A stretch of DNA of 64,000 nucleotides from Epiperipatus broadwayi (GCA_028023455.1 JAQFVV010012476.1:3285555-3349554), one strand, 5' to 3'; shown: positions 26,211 to 39,036, counted from the first letter of the stretch. The notes: a model not told the origin generated them from the letters alone. A program made the numbers and translations.

Positions 26211-26550
26211 GTAAATGTTATGTTCTCATATGTATTTTACTTCACTATAACATCGATTCCCCCCCCCCTCACTGAATATCATATTTCTAACATGAATTTA
26301 TGTACTGTAATCACATTATTTTCATGATTTAAATATTATACCTATTTAGTTCTATGCTGTAGTTAAAAGCACATGTACTTATTTTTTTCTGAGTATTTTT
26401 TATTAATGCTGGAAATGCTCATAATATAAATTATAGTTTAGTTAGATGTAGTTATTTATTATTATTATTTTGGTGCTGTCAAATTCATTGTTTTTGTAAA
26501 AACAAACAGTGTTGTGGACAACATTCAGACATCAGACAAAATAGGGATTT

Positions 26551-26553
<3 letters not shown>

Positions 26554-26640
<87 letters not shown>
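26554..26640. repeat. (TA)n microsatellite, about 87 bp
   Basis: This is a TA array with one slip, immediately followed by GTTAAAAGGAGGTTGTCTTG. A related sequence follows a TA tract at 49.83 kb. Confidence 0.95.
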
Positions 26641-26643
<3 letters not shown>

Positions 26644-27250
26644 AAAAGGAGGTTGTCTTGACAACAGTTTGAAATTGTTGATTGTTATTAACATTGGGAT
26701 TGTCCAAGTGCTGTATATTTTTTGTGATATATATAATAATATGAGAGTGCTAATAGCTCTAAACAAGCTTTTCTTATAAATGCAACAAAAGAAGGCATTT
26801 AAAAATCTCTATCTAGAATTATCCCTATTTCCGAACCGGTTTCAAGCTACTGGTTATCCTCATTAAGGTGCTGGAATATTCAGACACTAGATCGAAAATA
26901 CCAACTCAAGATCAGCTTTTATCAAATACTTAGTTATTAAATAGAAAATCTGAAATTTTTAGACATCTATATGTCTTCAAATCTAGTTATCTAACTTAAA
27001 CAGATATGTGGGCCTGAACAAACTTCAACTACACCATATATTAATATCGTTAGCAATATGACTTCACCAAAGCCTTGAAAGCCAACCTATAATAGTAAGA
27101 AAAAGTCAGTCATACATAACATGCAACATTTATTGGGAAAGCTGTTTACAGCTATTAGCTGCTCATTATATTACATTTGTAATACAAGCTTATTAAATTA
27201 ATCACATGATGTATGACTTGACTTGTTATTAATATATATATAAAGTTATG
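26640..27250 (-). repeat. Repeat family D, copy 1
   Basis: It is homologous to 44,290-44,870. Shared blocks are AGCTCTAAACAAGCTT, GGTTTCAAG...TGG, GGAATATTCAG/CTAGAATACTAG, ATACCAACT, ATAGAAAATCTGAAATTTT and ATATTAATA. On the minus strand, TTAATGAGGATAACC followed by CTTGAAACCGGTT resembles a hammerhead core, but stem II does not pair properly. It has no coding capacity. The first 100 bp (GTTAAAAGGAGG onward) are shared with 49,830-49,930. Confidence 0.5.
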
Positions 27251-27539
27251 AATTAGTTATTCAAGTGTCCTCTATTGGCACATTTATTAAAAACACAAGT
27301 TGTCATAAAATAGTCAAATTATGGCAAACCATGATAATACAGCTTACATGACTGATTTCAAGAAACTCCCTAAATCGGCTGTGCTAAGCTTCACCACCAC
27401 TAACCACAAATATATCATTATCATAAGTTACTGGGAACCACTGTATTGGTTGGCTATGAGTTATTTAATTGGCTTGTTTGAGAAATTCTCATAACATGAG
27501 TTGATGAGTTCAAAAGTCTAATTCACTATTAATCTATGT

Positions 27540-27670
27540 AATGGTGATGTGATGTGGCTTCTCCTTAAACGAAGTCAAGAATATCTTAGCAATTATGCCC
27601 AGATAAACCTGTTAGCCACTTTATTTTCCATTCCCCACTCTAAATTTTCACTCAAGCACCTTCTAGTAGC
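27540..27670 (-). mobile_element. LINE 3' tail fragment
   Basis: This is the inverted counterpart of the tail at 2,040-2,160 (TTCCATTCCCCAC, CCTGTTAGCCACTTTA, GATGTGATGTG). Only the terminal non-coding part is present. Confidence 0.6.
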
Positions 27671-29510
27671 ACATTGATTTACTAAAATATTTTGCCAGTT
27701 AGAAGACTCTTTCAAAATATGCTTATATATGTATAGCATGTAAAAAAAATTTTAGATGTCAATTTGTTACTTCATTCTGAAATAACAATCATTAAAACTG
27801 CCTATTGATAATTCTCTACTTTGTCTGGCAAAACACGACGCGTACCGCAAGATTTTAATATCTTAACTGTATTTTTTATTACTTATTTTTTTAAAAAGTA
27901 ATTCAAAATTAAAGACAATGAAGGATTATGAGAATATAGTTAGTACAACTATTTTAACTTGCGATCACGCTGTATTTGAAATTACCAATAGAAAAGAAGA
28001 AAATGAAAACACTTTTAAGTTTAGGGAAATTATTTCATTAAAATAATATTATTCACTTGCACTTTAATGAATGATTAATGTATGTTACAATTCAGGTGTA
28101 ACAATTCACATATGTGTATGTGTGCGGTTATATTTAATATTATATAAACATTATTACGTTAATTGTTTAAAGCAACAATCAAATGAAATTCATGAGAGAA
28201 AAGTGATATGGCAACAAGAAAGGAAAACATAAAAAAGTTATTTTTTTTTTTCATGAAAATAACAGATCGATAAATTGTATTAAAAAAGGAAAGCCTTTTC
28301 TTAAAATTATTAGATACTTTTAATTTTGAAAGAATCTACACACATGCGTGCTGATGAACTACCTAGAAGAAACTATATTTTAATTAGCATATTCCATTTA
28401 CTGAAATGTCCATATTCACAAGACCATTTAGAAAAATAACAATAAAAATGAAATGCTAGAAACAGGCACGTTGACCTCTGTTTGGTAAAAACCATGAATT
28501 TAAATTAAGATCATCTAATGAAAAAAAAAAAAACACGACTTCTAGCACATTATAAATTCGATATTGATTTTAGTAAAATATTCATTCAAATTGCCATTCG
28601 AATTTGGAACATATACATATAAAACTAAAATCACATGCATATTAGAAGTAAAGTGTTGACCGTTATGAATAAATAAAATGCCAATTTCATGGAAGAAGTC
28701 AAATTAGCTGTCAGCAGCTACACGAAGAATTGTTCAATAAAGAAAGAGGACAAAATATAGAATGTTAAATATATTAAGCTTCTAATTGTGAGACCGCAAT
28801 TCATCATCAGTTCATCATCTACCAGTCGTAGTAATTTATTACTGTAATCATATTTATTATGCACATGCTGGAATTCTAACCCCTATATTTTAATGTTTAT
28901 GGGTAATAGAGTAAATAGATGAATACTTACAGCTGATATTAAAAGTAATTACGATACTGCAGGCTTATTAGATAATATAGGAATCAAATCAATCATTACT
29001 AAAATTTATCTTTGGATAGATTTATATATGTATTGAAAGTGGATCATATAATTATCAATCATCTGCCATGTATTTAAAGGAGTTAAAACACTAAATGTAG
29101 TATAGAATAGATTATCTGGGATTATCCCAAGAATTGCAATAAAATTCTCCAGTGCTATTATCGTTTCATTTTGGATACATACAAATTCTTAAACCAACTT
29201 GACCACTTTACTCAGTATAGAGGATATTTGAATGCTAAATGTTTCAGTAAAGTCTTCAAGTGTTAAAGAATAATTTCATATATAGTCTTATATAAAGTAA
29301 GCAATCACATTTACACATTTAGGAAGTTTCCTTTAACCACAAAAGGATAAATAATTTTTGGACGATACTTGCCAATATATCTTATATAGGTTTGGCCCCA
29401 AACAAATTATTTCCAGAAAAATTAAGCTGAATGTGCATCTTTCTTTAATTTAAGATAAGTACCTTCTTTAACACCACCCATAACAAAGTTGTAATTATTT
29501 ATTAAGTGAA
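27670..29510. other. AT-rich non-coding DNA; one hammerhead-like word
   Basis: At about 28,790-28,830 the minus strand reads CTGATGATGAATTG, then CACAATTAGAAGC. The AATTG/CAATT pairing follows a CTGATGA, but GAAA is replaced by GAAG and the stem is offset. Otherwise nothing is recognised. Confidence 0.35.
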
Positions 29511-29520
29511 CAGGAAGTAT

Positions 29521-29862
29521 ATGTAAATACTTTAGAGACAGGCTTTAATCTATATCATATGCACCTTGAATGTTTATAATAGTCAAACAATATCTTTAGA
29601 TTTTGCAAATGTTTATTTGTAAAGGAAATAGTGGACTTAAACAGTAAAGAGAATAACAGCTTCACACTCCCAAATCAAGATGCTTCAAATGAGCCTATAT
29701 AAGTGGAAAGTTAAAGATAAGACAGCCGCTCTTTATAAAAGTTGCTATCTTGTGTCAAGGTTTGAGAGGTCCCTCTATCAGCAAATAAAGATATTATTTG
29801 ACTATTATAAACATTCAAGGAGCATATGATATAGGTTAAAGCCTGTCTCTAAAGTATTTACA
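29521..29862. repeat. Inverted repeat (76-bp arms) enclosing family-F text
   Basis: The arms 29,521-29,597 and 29,787-29,862 are almost perfectly complementary (CTTTAGAGACAGGCTTTAA). The enclosed 190 bp (TGGACTTAAACAGTAAAGAG, GTTAAAGATAAGACAGCC) matches family F at 15.9-16.1 kb and, more weakly, the hairpin arms at 24.4 kb. Confidence 0.7.
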
Positions 29863-29869
29863 TCACCCT

Positions 29870-31260
29870 TAATGTAAATACACATATACTAGTTATTATA
29901 AGCCAATGATATTTTAATATGCAATTTCATGACTTACATTCTAGTTACTAATATAAATAAAATATTTATCTAATAAATTAAAATCCTAGCTTTGTTATTT
30001 CATATTCATATCACCAAATATATCTATATATTGGTGTAGTAAGATGTAGCATTATTTACTAACCAAATAAATTCAGATTGTGATAGTGTGAATGAGGGAA
30101 TTAGGTTTTCACATATATATGCATTCCTCTGTCGACATCAAGCATAATTCTGTAGTCTTAAATTACAAATGCCATAGATATTAATAAGATCTCTAGCTCA
30201 TGGGCCATATAAATTATAGATTCCTCACATAGGGCTTCATTTTGGAATATATATGAGGCAGATGTTTTAAATTAACTCTATACTCATCTCATACCTACTT
30301 CTCCATATCATGCCATTATGCTATATAATATAGAATAGTTAAATTCTCTATTGCCAACTATGACAATCCAAAATTCACATGATTTTCTACGATAAAATTA
30401 ACTCACATGATTTTTCAAAGAAACCGCCTTCATTAGCCATTGGCAGCCATTGTTGGGGCAATGCTTTACAAATACTTTTCCAAAGGACACAACAAACTTT
30501 TTTTCCAGATTAATCTTATCTCTTGCTTTCCAATCAAGAACTACACTTGTGGATAGATTATTGTCTCTCTTTGATTCAACCTATATGAAATTTAACCATT
30601 TACAAAAATTAAAAAAATATTCGTCACATCAAATTGAACTAAAACTCTCTTTTTCTATGAAGTTTAAATGCTTTTTTTAAAAACAGATCCAACTATAAAG
30701 CCAGATGGATTTGATCTTCACAGACAGTACTAAAAGTGGATTCTCAATAGATCCGGGACAACCCATAGCCATTTTCAACATTAACCAACCACTGACCTAT
30801 GTAGATACGAACAAACACAAAATACAAATCACATGATTAAATGACATTAAATCTATTGCCATAGTGTCCAAATTGAAGGGACTTAATTAAGCCACTGGTA
30901 ATTTTAAGGCCTGGATGGAACATTTACATATCCTACGATGATATTTTATAAATAGAGAAATAGTTAAGCTAAAACAAATCTATACATTAAATAAACAATA
31001 ATCTTTATTTATAAAGTGTCTGCAAATGGTTAAAACTTCGGTTATGGAAACATTAATTGATCCAATTGATTTTTAGCTGCACTTATTACAGTGTGTAAAA
31101 TTACTACTTTGAAAATATTCGATATTCATAATAATTCTAACTGTATTTTTATACAATAACGGCGAAAGTGATTTTCAGTTATTCACGCTAAAACGTACTT
31201 TTAGAAGTTCAATTAATAGTCATTTTCAAATGAATTAATTAAAACGTGTTTTAGAGATTT
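29870..31260. other. Non-coding DNA; one unassigned translated island
   Basis: About 30,704-30,830 (plus) reads MDLIFTDSTKSGFSIDPGQP and onward without a stop for about 40 codons, followed by broken frames. No family was recognised. The remainder is AT-rich with nothing seen. Confidence 0.25.
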
Positions 31261-31442
31261 ATAATTTTGAACAATTATTTTTGGATCCTATCAATCATTG
31301 TCACCAGGTGGATTGTGAATGTCGGTAAAGGAAATTGACGCCTTTCGATTTTATTACGATACCGCACATACCCTCCCCCTCCATTCAATCGAATTTTAGC
31401 AGAAACAATATTATGTCAAAAAAAGAAAGATTTATAATCTTT

Positions 31443-31649
31443 TTAAATTGTAATCAAAAACATCAACCACGGATAACTTTCTCCTGTCGAGCACATTAAG
31501 TTCTCTTCCAAAATACATTCGCTACTTTCATTTCCTTTTCGTGTGTTGGAACTCTGACTCGGGTGGAAAAGTAATCTATCACCCATAGAAGTAAAAATAT
31601 AACCACTGGACGGAGATGAAGTACAACTCTGGAAAACATTCCTCAGCAC
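31443..31649 (-). other. Possible exon, unknown protein
   Basis: The frame is Ser/Cys-rich (SCTSSPSSGYIFTSMGDRLL, NTRKGNESSECILEENLMCS) and lies in a locally less AT-rich patch (31,270-31,660). An acceptor-like TTTTCCAG/AG on the minus strand lies just after the start codon. A donor is not convincing. This is the most gene-like non-repetitive patch in the window, but no homology was recognised. Confidence 0.25.
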
Positions 31650-31914
31650 TTAATAACCATTTGAACGAAGTGAAATACTGCATTGATTTTGAAATTAATC
31701 GATGGACAAAACTTTAGATATATAACTTAATACGCATTTCTAAAATTTAACAACCATTATCTTTATTTATATATATATAACTTTAATAAGATTGTTATTA
31801 TAAAAACCAAGTAGCAGTAATGTATATGCATAAAATGACGTAAGAAGTTTATTAGTGTTTTATAATGAGCTCCAAAGAATAAAATACTAAAAGAAAAGTG
31901 TGTTAAGGAGAGGG

Positions 31915-32310
31915 AGGTAATGATAAATTACCTCTGGAAAGAGAATTTAGCACACGTACATCTTAAAACGTAAGAGCCTCTTACTGTAAAGACCAAGCAT
32001 TCACCTACCATGGAATTCAAATCCAGACAAAAAATTTTTCCAAAAGATTTATTTTTTTCCCTCCGGTAACTGGCTTGTAACTGGTCAGTAAATGGTATCT
32101 ATTTATACTTGAGATTTCAGGGAAAGAAGTTTGTCATACCTACATTTTAAAACACAAAGATCTAATGGACAAAGGCAGGACATATACCTGCGATGGAATT
32201 CGAATCCAAGCCAAGCAAAATTATTTTTAAAAGATTTAGGTTTCCCTATTTTAGATAACTGCTCCCTAGCGAACCCAGCTAACCATTCAACATTAGTCAA
32301 AAATAAAACA
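31915..32310 (-). repeat. Two tandem SINE-like units
   Basis: Two related units follow each other, at about 31,915-32,090 and 32,100-32,310. Each has, on the minus strand, a GGTTAGCTGG/CCAGTTACAAG-type start, GGGAAA..TAAATCTTTT, and a box-B-like GGATTCGAATTCC or GGATTTGAATTCC, then (C)ATGG(C)AGGT...TTTAAAATGTA. They are tRNA-derived in style. Box A is weak. Confidence 0.5.
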
Positions 32311-32810
32311 AGAATTAAATGCCACTCAATTCACATCACCTATTAATTGGCAAGCGTTGTGGATAATGGCTTCTTCTTTACTATTAATCTTTTGATTACC
32401 TGTTGAAGAAATTTTTGCCTCGCAGTAGGTTGTTTATTAAAAGTTGTTGTTTTTACAACTTAAAAAAAGGACAGATTAAAGATATTTTGCTTTAATTTAA
32501 ACGCGGTTTACAATAGCGCCAATACTTTAGGTAATCAAAATTTCAGAGAATTTCCACGTGATCCACATTAATGTCAACTTTTTAAGAGAGGATGGAATAA
32601 AGCATAGGATTCTTGTGTTCACGGTCTCAGAAAAGCTGAGTCATATTTTTAAAACCAAAATTAAAAATAATTAGTGAGACGTTAGTGAATTATATGGCGT
32701 AAAGTTTTAACAATAAGTGGAATGAGATATAAATAATATCCCTCCTCCCACATTTTCACCTCCCCCTCCCACATTTTCCACTTTAGAGATAATTAGTATC
32801 AGTTAGTGCC

Positions 32811-32930
32811 CTGTCAAGCTTGGTACAATGGTAGAGTGCCGAAACTAAGAGCTAAAGACCCAGCTCTAGCAATTTTATGCTTGACGCCAAGTATTTTCTA
32901 AGTGGTAAGCCTTTTGATGACTTTACATTC
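32811..32930 (+). repeat. tRNA-like SINE head
   Basis: CTTGGTACAATGGTAGAGTGC is a good box A and shares its TGGTAGAGTGC with the minus-strand head at about 6,815. A downstream GACCCAGCTCTAGC stands where box B should be and is degraded. The rest, to 32,930, has no further match. Confidence 0.45.
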
Positions 32931-32939
32931 ATCTTCTAG

Positions 32940-35900
32940 TTATATATATATATAATAACATCAAGTTGGTGAATGATGGCATTCTGAAGATTAATAAGTA
33001 TGTCAGATGAAGGTCACTGCCTTCATAATCATCATCAATGGTTCTTTTCTAAAAGATACATTTTTAATGTTAGATTGATATCCTCAATGTCTTTCAAACC
33101 AATATTGGATTAGTAAATTCTCAATTGATTTTTCTCTTCTTCTATTTTTTTCTCTATTTCTTTCAAGACATTGTTTACAATATCTTTACTATATGTTTGT
33201 CAGCCTAAGAGGTTATAAGACATTTTAACTAACACAAAAGAATTTAGTTACATTTCACAGATCTTTAACTCTTGGCTTCATTATTCTATGACTGCTTTAA
33301 ATCACACAGATTATGTCTCTGTTTCTAATTATGTATTCAATCCAAATTGTCACCCATTTTTATATTTACTTTTTCATTATTTCAACATTGACAATCTAGT
33401 CATTCCAATCTTATTCTTCTTCAAATTCTGCTTTACAAAGCCTTCAATTTAGACTCCTCTCCATTTTTAGTTGCTTTTATTATTCCTCCACATAAATACC
33501 CACTTCTAAAAAACAATTTATCACATTTAATATTTAAATTTAATTTTAATTGTTTGCAGATTAAACTAGTAAAATATTGGATAGTGCTTTCTGGTAGAAG
33601 AAAAAATACTGGAACTCATAAACAGAGCTCTGAGTGAAAATTTATTGACAGTTGTCTTCATTGCAGTTCTGAGCATTTGGGATGATAATAAGGTGATACT
33701 TTTCATGATGATTTAACATTAATGGAGGTTCTTCCATGAACTGCTTTGGCTGATATATGGCTCATTGTGCTTTGTTGAACCAAAGTTCTTTCATCTCTGG
33801 TAGGAAAGAGGTAAGTGTTTGTCGAACTACCCCACCATTTTGAAGATAAAAAAGTCCATAGACCATGACCCAATTCTGCCATTTTCCATGCTCAAACATT
33901 TCATTAAATTGTAAGCAATAATTATTTAATTATTTATTTATTGGATATTTACTTTATTGTAATTATTGTAATGTTACAAATACTTTTTTTTTTCAACATA
34001 GGGCCGATAAAAAACATCAAGAACTACCTTATGTGGCAAGATCCTTTCTTATCTAACACAAGGCATGTTTTGGAAAATGCTTAAGAAGCACTTTAATATT
34101 ATGTTATTGCATAATTTTTCCCCTAAAATATGGTAATTATGTAGATCAACTTCATGCGATAATGAGGCAACAGACACAAAAGTTAGATACATTCACCACT
34201 GACTGCAGTAAAGAAATTCATTTTGGGAGTATGTTGTACAGAATTGTTGAACTTAACAGCAACCAAAGAGCTTAAATATCTTACATCCAAATAAACAATT
34301 AACCAATATGATTTTTTTTTATTAATCAAAGCAACTAAACAGATGATATTTTTAGGATATACTTAACACCTTTGCATTATCACATATTCTTGAAACATTA
34401 CAAATAAAAACATCTGAAAAAGATAAATAGTCTTCAAAATGCATTTCATGCTGAACCAAGCTCTCTTCAGTTGACCTCTCTCATCTATGCATTCATTTCA
34501 TGAGCAACATTACTCATTCGATGAGCTAGCTACATTAAAAATCTGGTATTGCACTCTTGTATTGACAGATCGATATTTGTTTATTACCCTGCCATCACAA
34601 AGTAGAGTCATTTCTATTCTTTTAACAATTTGTAGACAGATAATAGATTATTAAACTGCATAATTATTTTCAAGTATTTTCATTTTTATCAATATATCTT
34701 TGATCCTTATCTTTCTTTTTCTAACTCCACCATTTCAATTTGCCACTAATGCAGAAACTCAGACAACTCTTTCTGACTTTGGAAACAACCTTAAGTCATC
34801 AGGTAAACCAGAAACATTCGACATCCAAATCTCTGCATATTATGATAGTTCATGATTTTTCATTACATCACTCTTATGCAAGATAAGGATTGACTTCTTT
34901 TTTTAGCAATGACACTCCCATTTTTTTTTAAATATAATCTGTTGCAGAATCCAAGATCACATGGCTAACATTCATGTTGAATATTTTACCATTTTACAAA
35001 CCTCCTTTCATAATAAAATCTTTTCTTAGTAGTTGATGACAATTTTTACTAAAAGACACTGTGGAATTAATAAATATGCTTTTTAAAAAAAATAATTGAA
35101 ATACATATTTTTTTAAAAAAATGAAGAACATCAAGTTAAAAAGTAAATCTAAACCAAAACTCAGTGCCTTTAGATCTTATACAAGGTAGTTATTTTCTTC
35201 TACTGTAGATTGATAAAATAGTGGAAAATGGATAATATACTGATATAATATCATCACTCCCAAATCAGTTACTATCTTATAAAAATAACTTGTGCCTATT
35301 GCAATAGTACTAGGGCCTAATGTTGGACCTATTTGCTTTTTTACACAACAGTCATTTTTTTACATCTTAACACAATTCAAACTAATAATCTAACATTTGA
35401 AAAAAACAACAACTAAAATTTGAATTTAAATCCATTTCAATTCAATAACATGGTTAAAACCTCTGATCATGGTCCCAATATTGTGAAGTGGTCTACCAGG
35501 CCAGAAACATTAGTGGGATTCATGTCTACCACTAGGATTAAATGAAATGTCAGTTTAAAGAGTTCATTTTACCATATTAATTTATGCAATTCTGTGTCTG
35601 CAAAATTCAAAAATATCATCCATGTGATATGTCATATTTTTAATTGTGTTTACCAATTAGAGCTTTAAATGAAAACACAAATCTTTTTTAAAATGTGTCA
35701 AAATAGGCCCATGTTGAACATTACCATAAATAAAGGTTGGAATGGCATAAATCACAAATATAAAATACAAAATTGGTATGAAGAGAAGATAATGTAGGTA
35801 CCTAATAACATAATTAATCAATCAATATTTTATAAATATACTTTTTGTTTTCTATTCATCTTACTTAGCTGACCCCCTAGTCCCAGAACTCCAGTATAGA

Positions 35901-36390
35901 GTCCTGTTATCTCTCTCATTTTTGCAGATATAATAGATCCAGTTTTATGGACATTTTTCTATACCTTATCAGGATGTTAATATCACCAACTTCATAAGAA
36001 AGTCATGTAATAGTGTAATTTGACATACTCTTAATTTTAAACATCTTCACATCATTAATCTATTTTTGGATGTTGCTTTTCAGATAAACATGGTTCAATA
36101 TCTGCTTAAATTAATCCCAGGTGATGGGCATTTGGGATTTTTAATTTCTATGGTCCAGGTATATACAGACAAGTTGCGGTATTGAAATCATGATTTTACT
36201 TCAGCGTTAGCTATTATTAGACTTGTTTTTTGATTTCTTTTTATTTTTCTAAATCCTCAAACATATAAAGTAATGACAGTCTTGTCATTTTGGGCCAATT
36301 CTGCAGTCACAGCTTTATTATTTTGTTAGCTATTATTAGATATACTTAGTTCTTTTTTTCCTTTGTTTTCAAATTTCTGAAACATATGTA
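32940..36390. other. Long AT-rich stretch, nothing recognised
   Basis: It holds scattered short TA tracts (for example 32,940-32,953) and no coding island that could be assigned. A minus-strand translation near 33,700-33,900 gives a few ordered pieces (NLMKCLSMENGRIGSWSMDF), interrupted by stops. This may be a decayed transposon, but no family is evident. Confidence 0.35.
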
Positions 36391-36429
36391 GAGTATTAAA
36401 GAGCCACAAAGCATCACAGATTGTGTAAA

Positions 36430-36760
36430 CATAGGAAATGGTGATCATGCAATGCTTAAAGGTTTAATACCAATCCTTCCCATGGTACTGTGGTAACTAT
36501 GGTTATAATAAAGACTATGGGTATTATAGCACTAATGACAACAAATACTGAATTGAATTCAGATCTGCATGATGTTACAATTGAATGACCTTCGATTGAA
36601 AACATTATTGTTATTTATTTTGGACTTGTATTTTTATAAACTAAAACGGTAAAAGATTCAAGGGTCCTCACTGATGAAGTCACAAGTTAGAAACCAGTCT
36701 GAGAATATTGGATGAAATGGGCACTAGATGGGAAATTTTATGCATAAACTTTCTTGCTTA
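36430..36760 (+). repeat. Family-B repeat, diverged copy B3
   Basis: Family-B landmarks appear in order: TAATACCAATCC, GGTAACTATGGTT, TGAATTCAG, ATTGAAAACATTATTGT, GGTCCTCACTGATGAAG, GAAACCAGTCTGAG, AATATTGGATGA and TTTTATGCATAAAC. It is one diverged unit without visible target-site duplication. Confidence 0.65.
36661..36711 (+). ncRNA. Hammerhead ribozyme motif, family B (B3)
   Basis: TCCTCA, core CTGATGA, GAAA, stem III ACCAGT with cleavage C, then TGAGAA. All core bases are present. The third stem-I pair is U-A (U-G in most copies), but the fifth is mismatched and stem II has decayed. Confidence 0.6.
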
Positions 36761-37129
36761 CTTTGTACTATTTTAGTATTAAATAGATCTGTGCATTACT
36801 CCTTTAACATTTGGTTAATACATGCTTCTTCAAGCATTCCACAGTGCAACTGATGAATCAATGCATGTATTATGTAGCAATGTAGTCCACTTGAATTCAT
36901 AAAAAATTAGTCCTAAGATTTTGAAAATAAAATGTGGCACTGTGTTTCATATCTTAACTTCACTATGGAACAATATGCTACTATTAAGATTTATTTTAAA
37001 CTGAACAAAACTGCTACTAAAACATTTGAAATAATTGAAACTGCAAATGAAATGAAGCCAACCTAACATCATTCATAAATGGTTTACAAGAGTTCATGGT
37101 AGCAGATGGAACATTGAAAATAATCTACA

Positions 37130-37521
37130 AAGGTACAAACACATTGTCATATTTCATATCCTAATTTGTGAGTCAACCATGGTAGTATATTAATAATTTT
37201 TATTAGTCATTCATTAGACTACAGATTATCCATTTAATGAATAAGATTTCTGTAGTGTAATTTTCACTACACCAATCTCACACCCAAAAAAGAATTAGAT
37301 TCTATCTGCTATTAATGCCTTGAGGAAGGGTGTAACCATGAATATATATTAAAGACATTTTAATACATTGTGAAGATGTGTGATCACAAACATATGGCCA
37401 AAGATATGTGGAAAGTTGTATGATCCCCAAGATGTACAGTTTGTGCTGAACCAGCACTGGTCAGTTGGTCTAGATCACAAATTCTTACACATATCTTTAT
37501 CATTGTTCACTATATATAGGT
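37130..37521 (-). repeat. Family-A repeat unit, left part split by an insertion
   Basis: Shared text with 38,461-38,950 includes ATATTAATAATTTTTATTAGTCAT and CATTGTTCACTATATATAG. The hammerhead remnant is at 37,423-37,477. The unit breaks off at the TATATATAG just before the family-B insertion and appears to resume after the (AT)n tract at 38,452. Confidence 0.6.
37423..37477 (-). ncRNA. Hammerhead remnant, family A (A3)
   Basis: Minus strand: GATCTAGACCAA, core CTGACCA (changed), stem II GTGCTG-GTT-CAGCAC intact, AAACTGTACATC, then TTGGGGATC. Stems I and II are preserved, but the catalytic core bases are changed. Confidence 0.55.
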
Positions 37522-37682
37522 AGACACTAAACATCATATAATCACCATTTCTTAAGCTTGCTCATAACTGTTATTAAAACAGGCAAAACTCTCTATACAG
37601 TAGTGCCACTCAGTGCAAGCCAGAGTAATCAATGGATGCCAGAAGGTTTGTGCATAAAATCCATATCTAGTGCCTAATCCTT

Positions 37683-37735
37683 CAATATCCTCAGACCAAT
37701 TTTTGGCTTGGGGTCTTAATCAGTGAGGAACCTTG
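37683..37735 (-). ncRNA. Hammerhead motif, family B (B4)
   Basis: TCCTCA, core CTGATTA (G8 changed), AGACCCCAAGCCA, AAAA in place of GAAA, TGGTC, then TGAGGA. Stem I is six perfect Watson-Crick pairs, including U-A at the third position. Confidence 0.55.
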
Positions 37736-38201
37736 GATCTAGGAGAACTGCATCTAGATCTTAGGATCTAATGCAATTCTCCAGCGGCCATTTTTTATAT
37801 ATACTTAACTACAAAACTATAAGAATCAAATTGTAAACCCAATAATACTTTCAATCTAAGCCACTAGCTTATATAGTCAGATCAAGGCATCCATTGATTA
37901 CTCTGGCTTGCACTAATTTGGCAGTACTGTATGGAGGGTTTTGTGTTTATAAACAAACATAAGAAATTGTGGTCATGTATGTGATGTTTAGTGGTTTAAT
38001 ACCAATCCAGCCTTATAGGATAGTCATGGCTGTGGTTATTATAGAACCAAAGACATATGACTATATAAGACAATGAGCTTAGATTGAAAATATTATTGTG
38101 TTTTCAATTTGATTCTCATAGTTTTGTAGTTAAGTAGAGATAAAAGGTGGCTGCTGGAGGGTTGCATTAGATTCTAAAAGCTAGATGCAATGCTCTCAGA
38201 T

Positions 38202-38256
38202 CCAAGGCTTCTCACTAATGAAGGCCACAAGCCAGAAACTAGTCTGGGGATATTGG
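38202..38256 (+). ncRNA. Hammerhead motif, family B (B5)
   Basis: CCAA, TTCTCA, core CTAATGA (G5 changed), AGGC-CACAA-GCCA, GAAA, ACTAGT plus C, TGGGGA and TTGG. Stem I pairs with two U-G wobbles. This makes a good reference for stem II. Confidence 0.6.
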
Positions 38257-38358
38257 ATGAGTAGGCACTAGATAGGAATTTTATGCCCAAGCCTTCTGGC
38301 ATCCATTGATTACTCTGGTTTACACTGAGTGGTAGTACTGTATGGAGAGTTTTGCCTG

Positions 38359-38363
<5 letters not shown>

Positions 38364-38451
<88 letters not shown>
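38364..38451. repeat. (AT)n microsatellite, about 88 bp, at an insertion junction
   Basis: This is a perfect AT tract between the 3' end of the family-B insertion and the resumed family-A text (TATAGCCAATTAGTACAG). Confidence 0.95.
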
Positions 38452-38605
38452 CCAATTAGTACAGTTTAATTAACGTGTCAGACTTACTGCCCTTATAATG
38501 TTGACACAAATCATTTGATTGAAATATATTAATAATTTTTATTAGTCATACATTAGGCTGGAGATAATCCAATTTTTACTACTCAGCTCTCAGGCAAGGT
38601 AGGGA

Positions 38606-38650
38606 CTGGTTTGTGCTGAACTAGAACTCTTCACTTGGTCCAAATCACAA
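38606..38650 (-). ncRNA. Hammerhead remnant, family A (A4)
   Basis: Minus strand: GATTTGGACCAA, GTGAAGA (changed core), GTTCTAGTTCAGCAC, then AAACCAG. The 3' half of the core is lost. Confidence 0.45.
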
Positions 38651-38981
38651 GTTCTATATATTTTTATCATTGTTCTGTATATATATAAATAGTCAATAAC
38701 TGCAGTTTAATTGATGTGCCTAACTTACTGCCCTCACAATAAGGCACAAACCATTTAATGGAAGTATATTAATAATTTTTATTCATTATTAGACTAGAGA
38801 TTTGTAAAAATTACCTACAGAAATATTATTCATTAAATGGACAATCTCTAATCAATCACTAATAAAAATATTAATATACTTCCATCCACTAGCTAGTGTC
38901 AAAGTTTGTGCATTAAGTTTGACATATCAATTAAACTGTAGTTATTGGCTATCTATATATAATGAACAATAGTAAATTTGC

Positions 38982-39036
38982 GATCTGGGCCAACTGATGA
39001 GTGCTGCTTCAGCACAAAATATACATCTAGGAGATC
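38982..39036 (+). ncRNA. Hammerhead motif, family A (A5)
   Basis: GATCTGGGCCAA, core CTGATGA, stem II GTGCTG-CTT-CAGCAC, AAAATATACATC, then TAGGAGATC. The outer GATC/GATC pair of stem I is intact. G12 is changed to A and stem III has a 2-nt insertion, so it is probably inactive. Confidence 0.65.

Larger units (their letters stand above)
37522..38363. mobile_element. Family-B retroelement, head-to-head insertion B4/B5
   Basis: A minus-strand partial unit (37,522-37,880) is joined to a plus-strand unit (37,881-38,363) that runs through the hammerhead into the start of a second unit (TTTTATGCCCAAGCCTTCTGG). It lies inside family-A repeat DNA and ends directly in an (AT)n tract. The target duplication is probably within TATATA and cannot be read cleanly. 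Confidence 0.7.

Noticed and set aside
33660-33900. Transposase-like text on the minus strand
   Set aside because: A few ordered residues are broken by stops, and no diagnostic motif could be identified.
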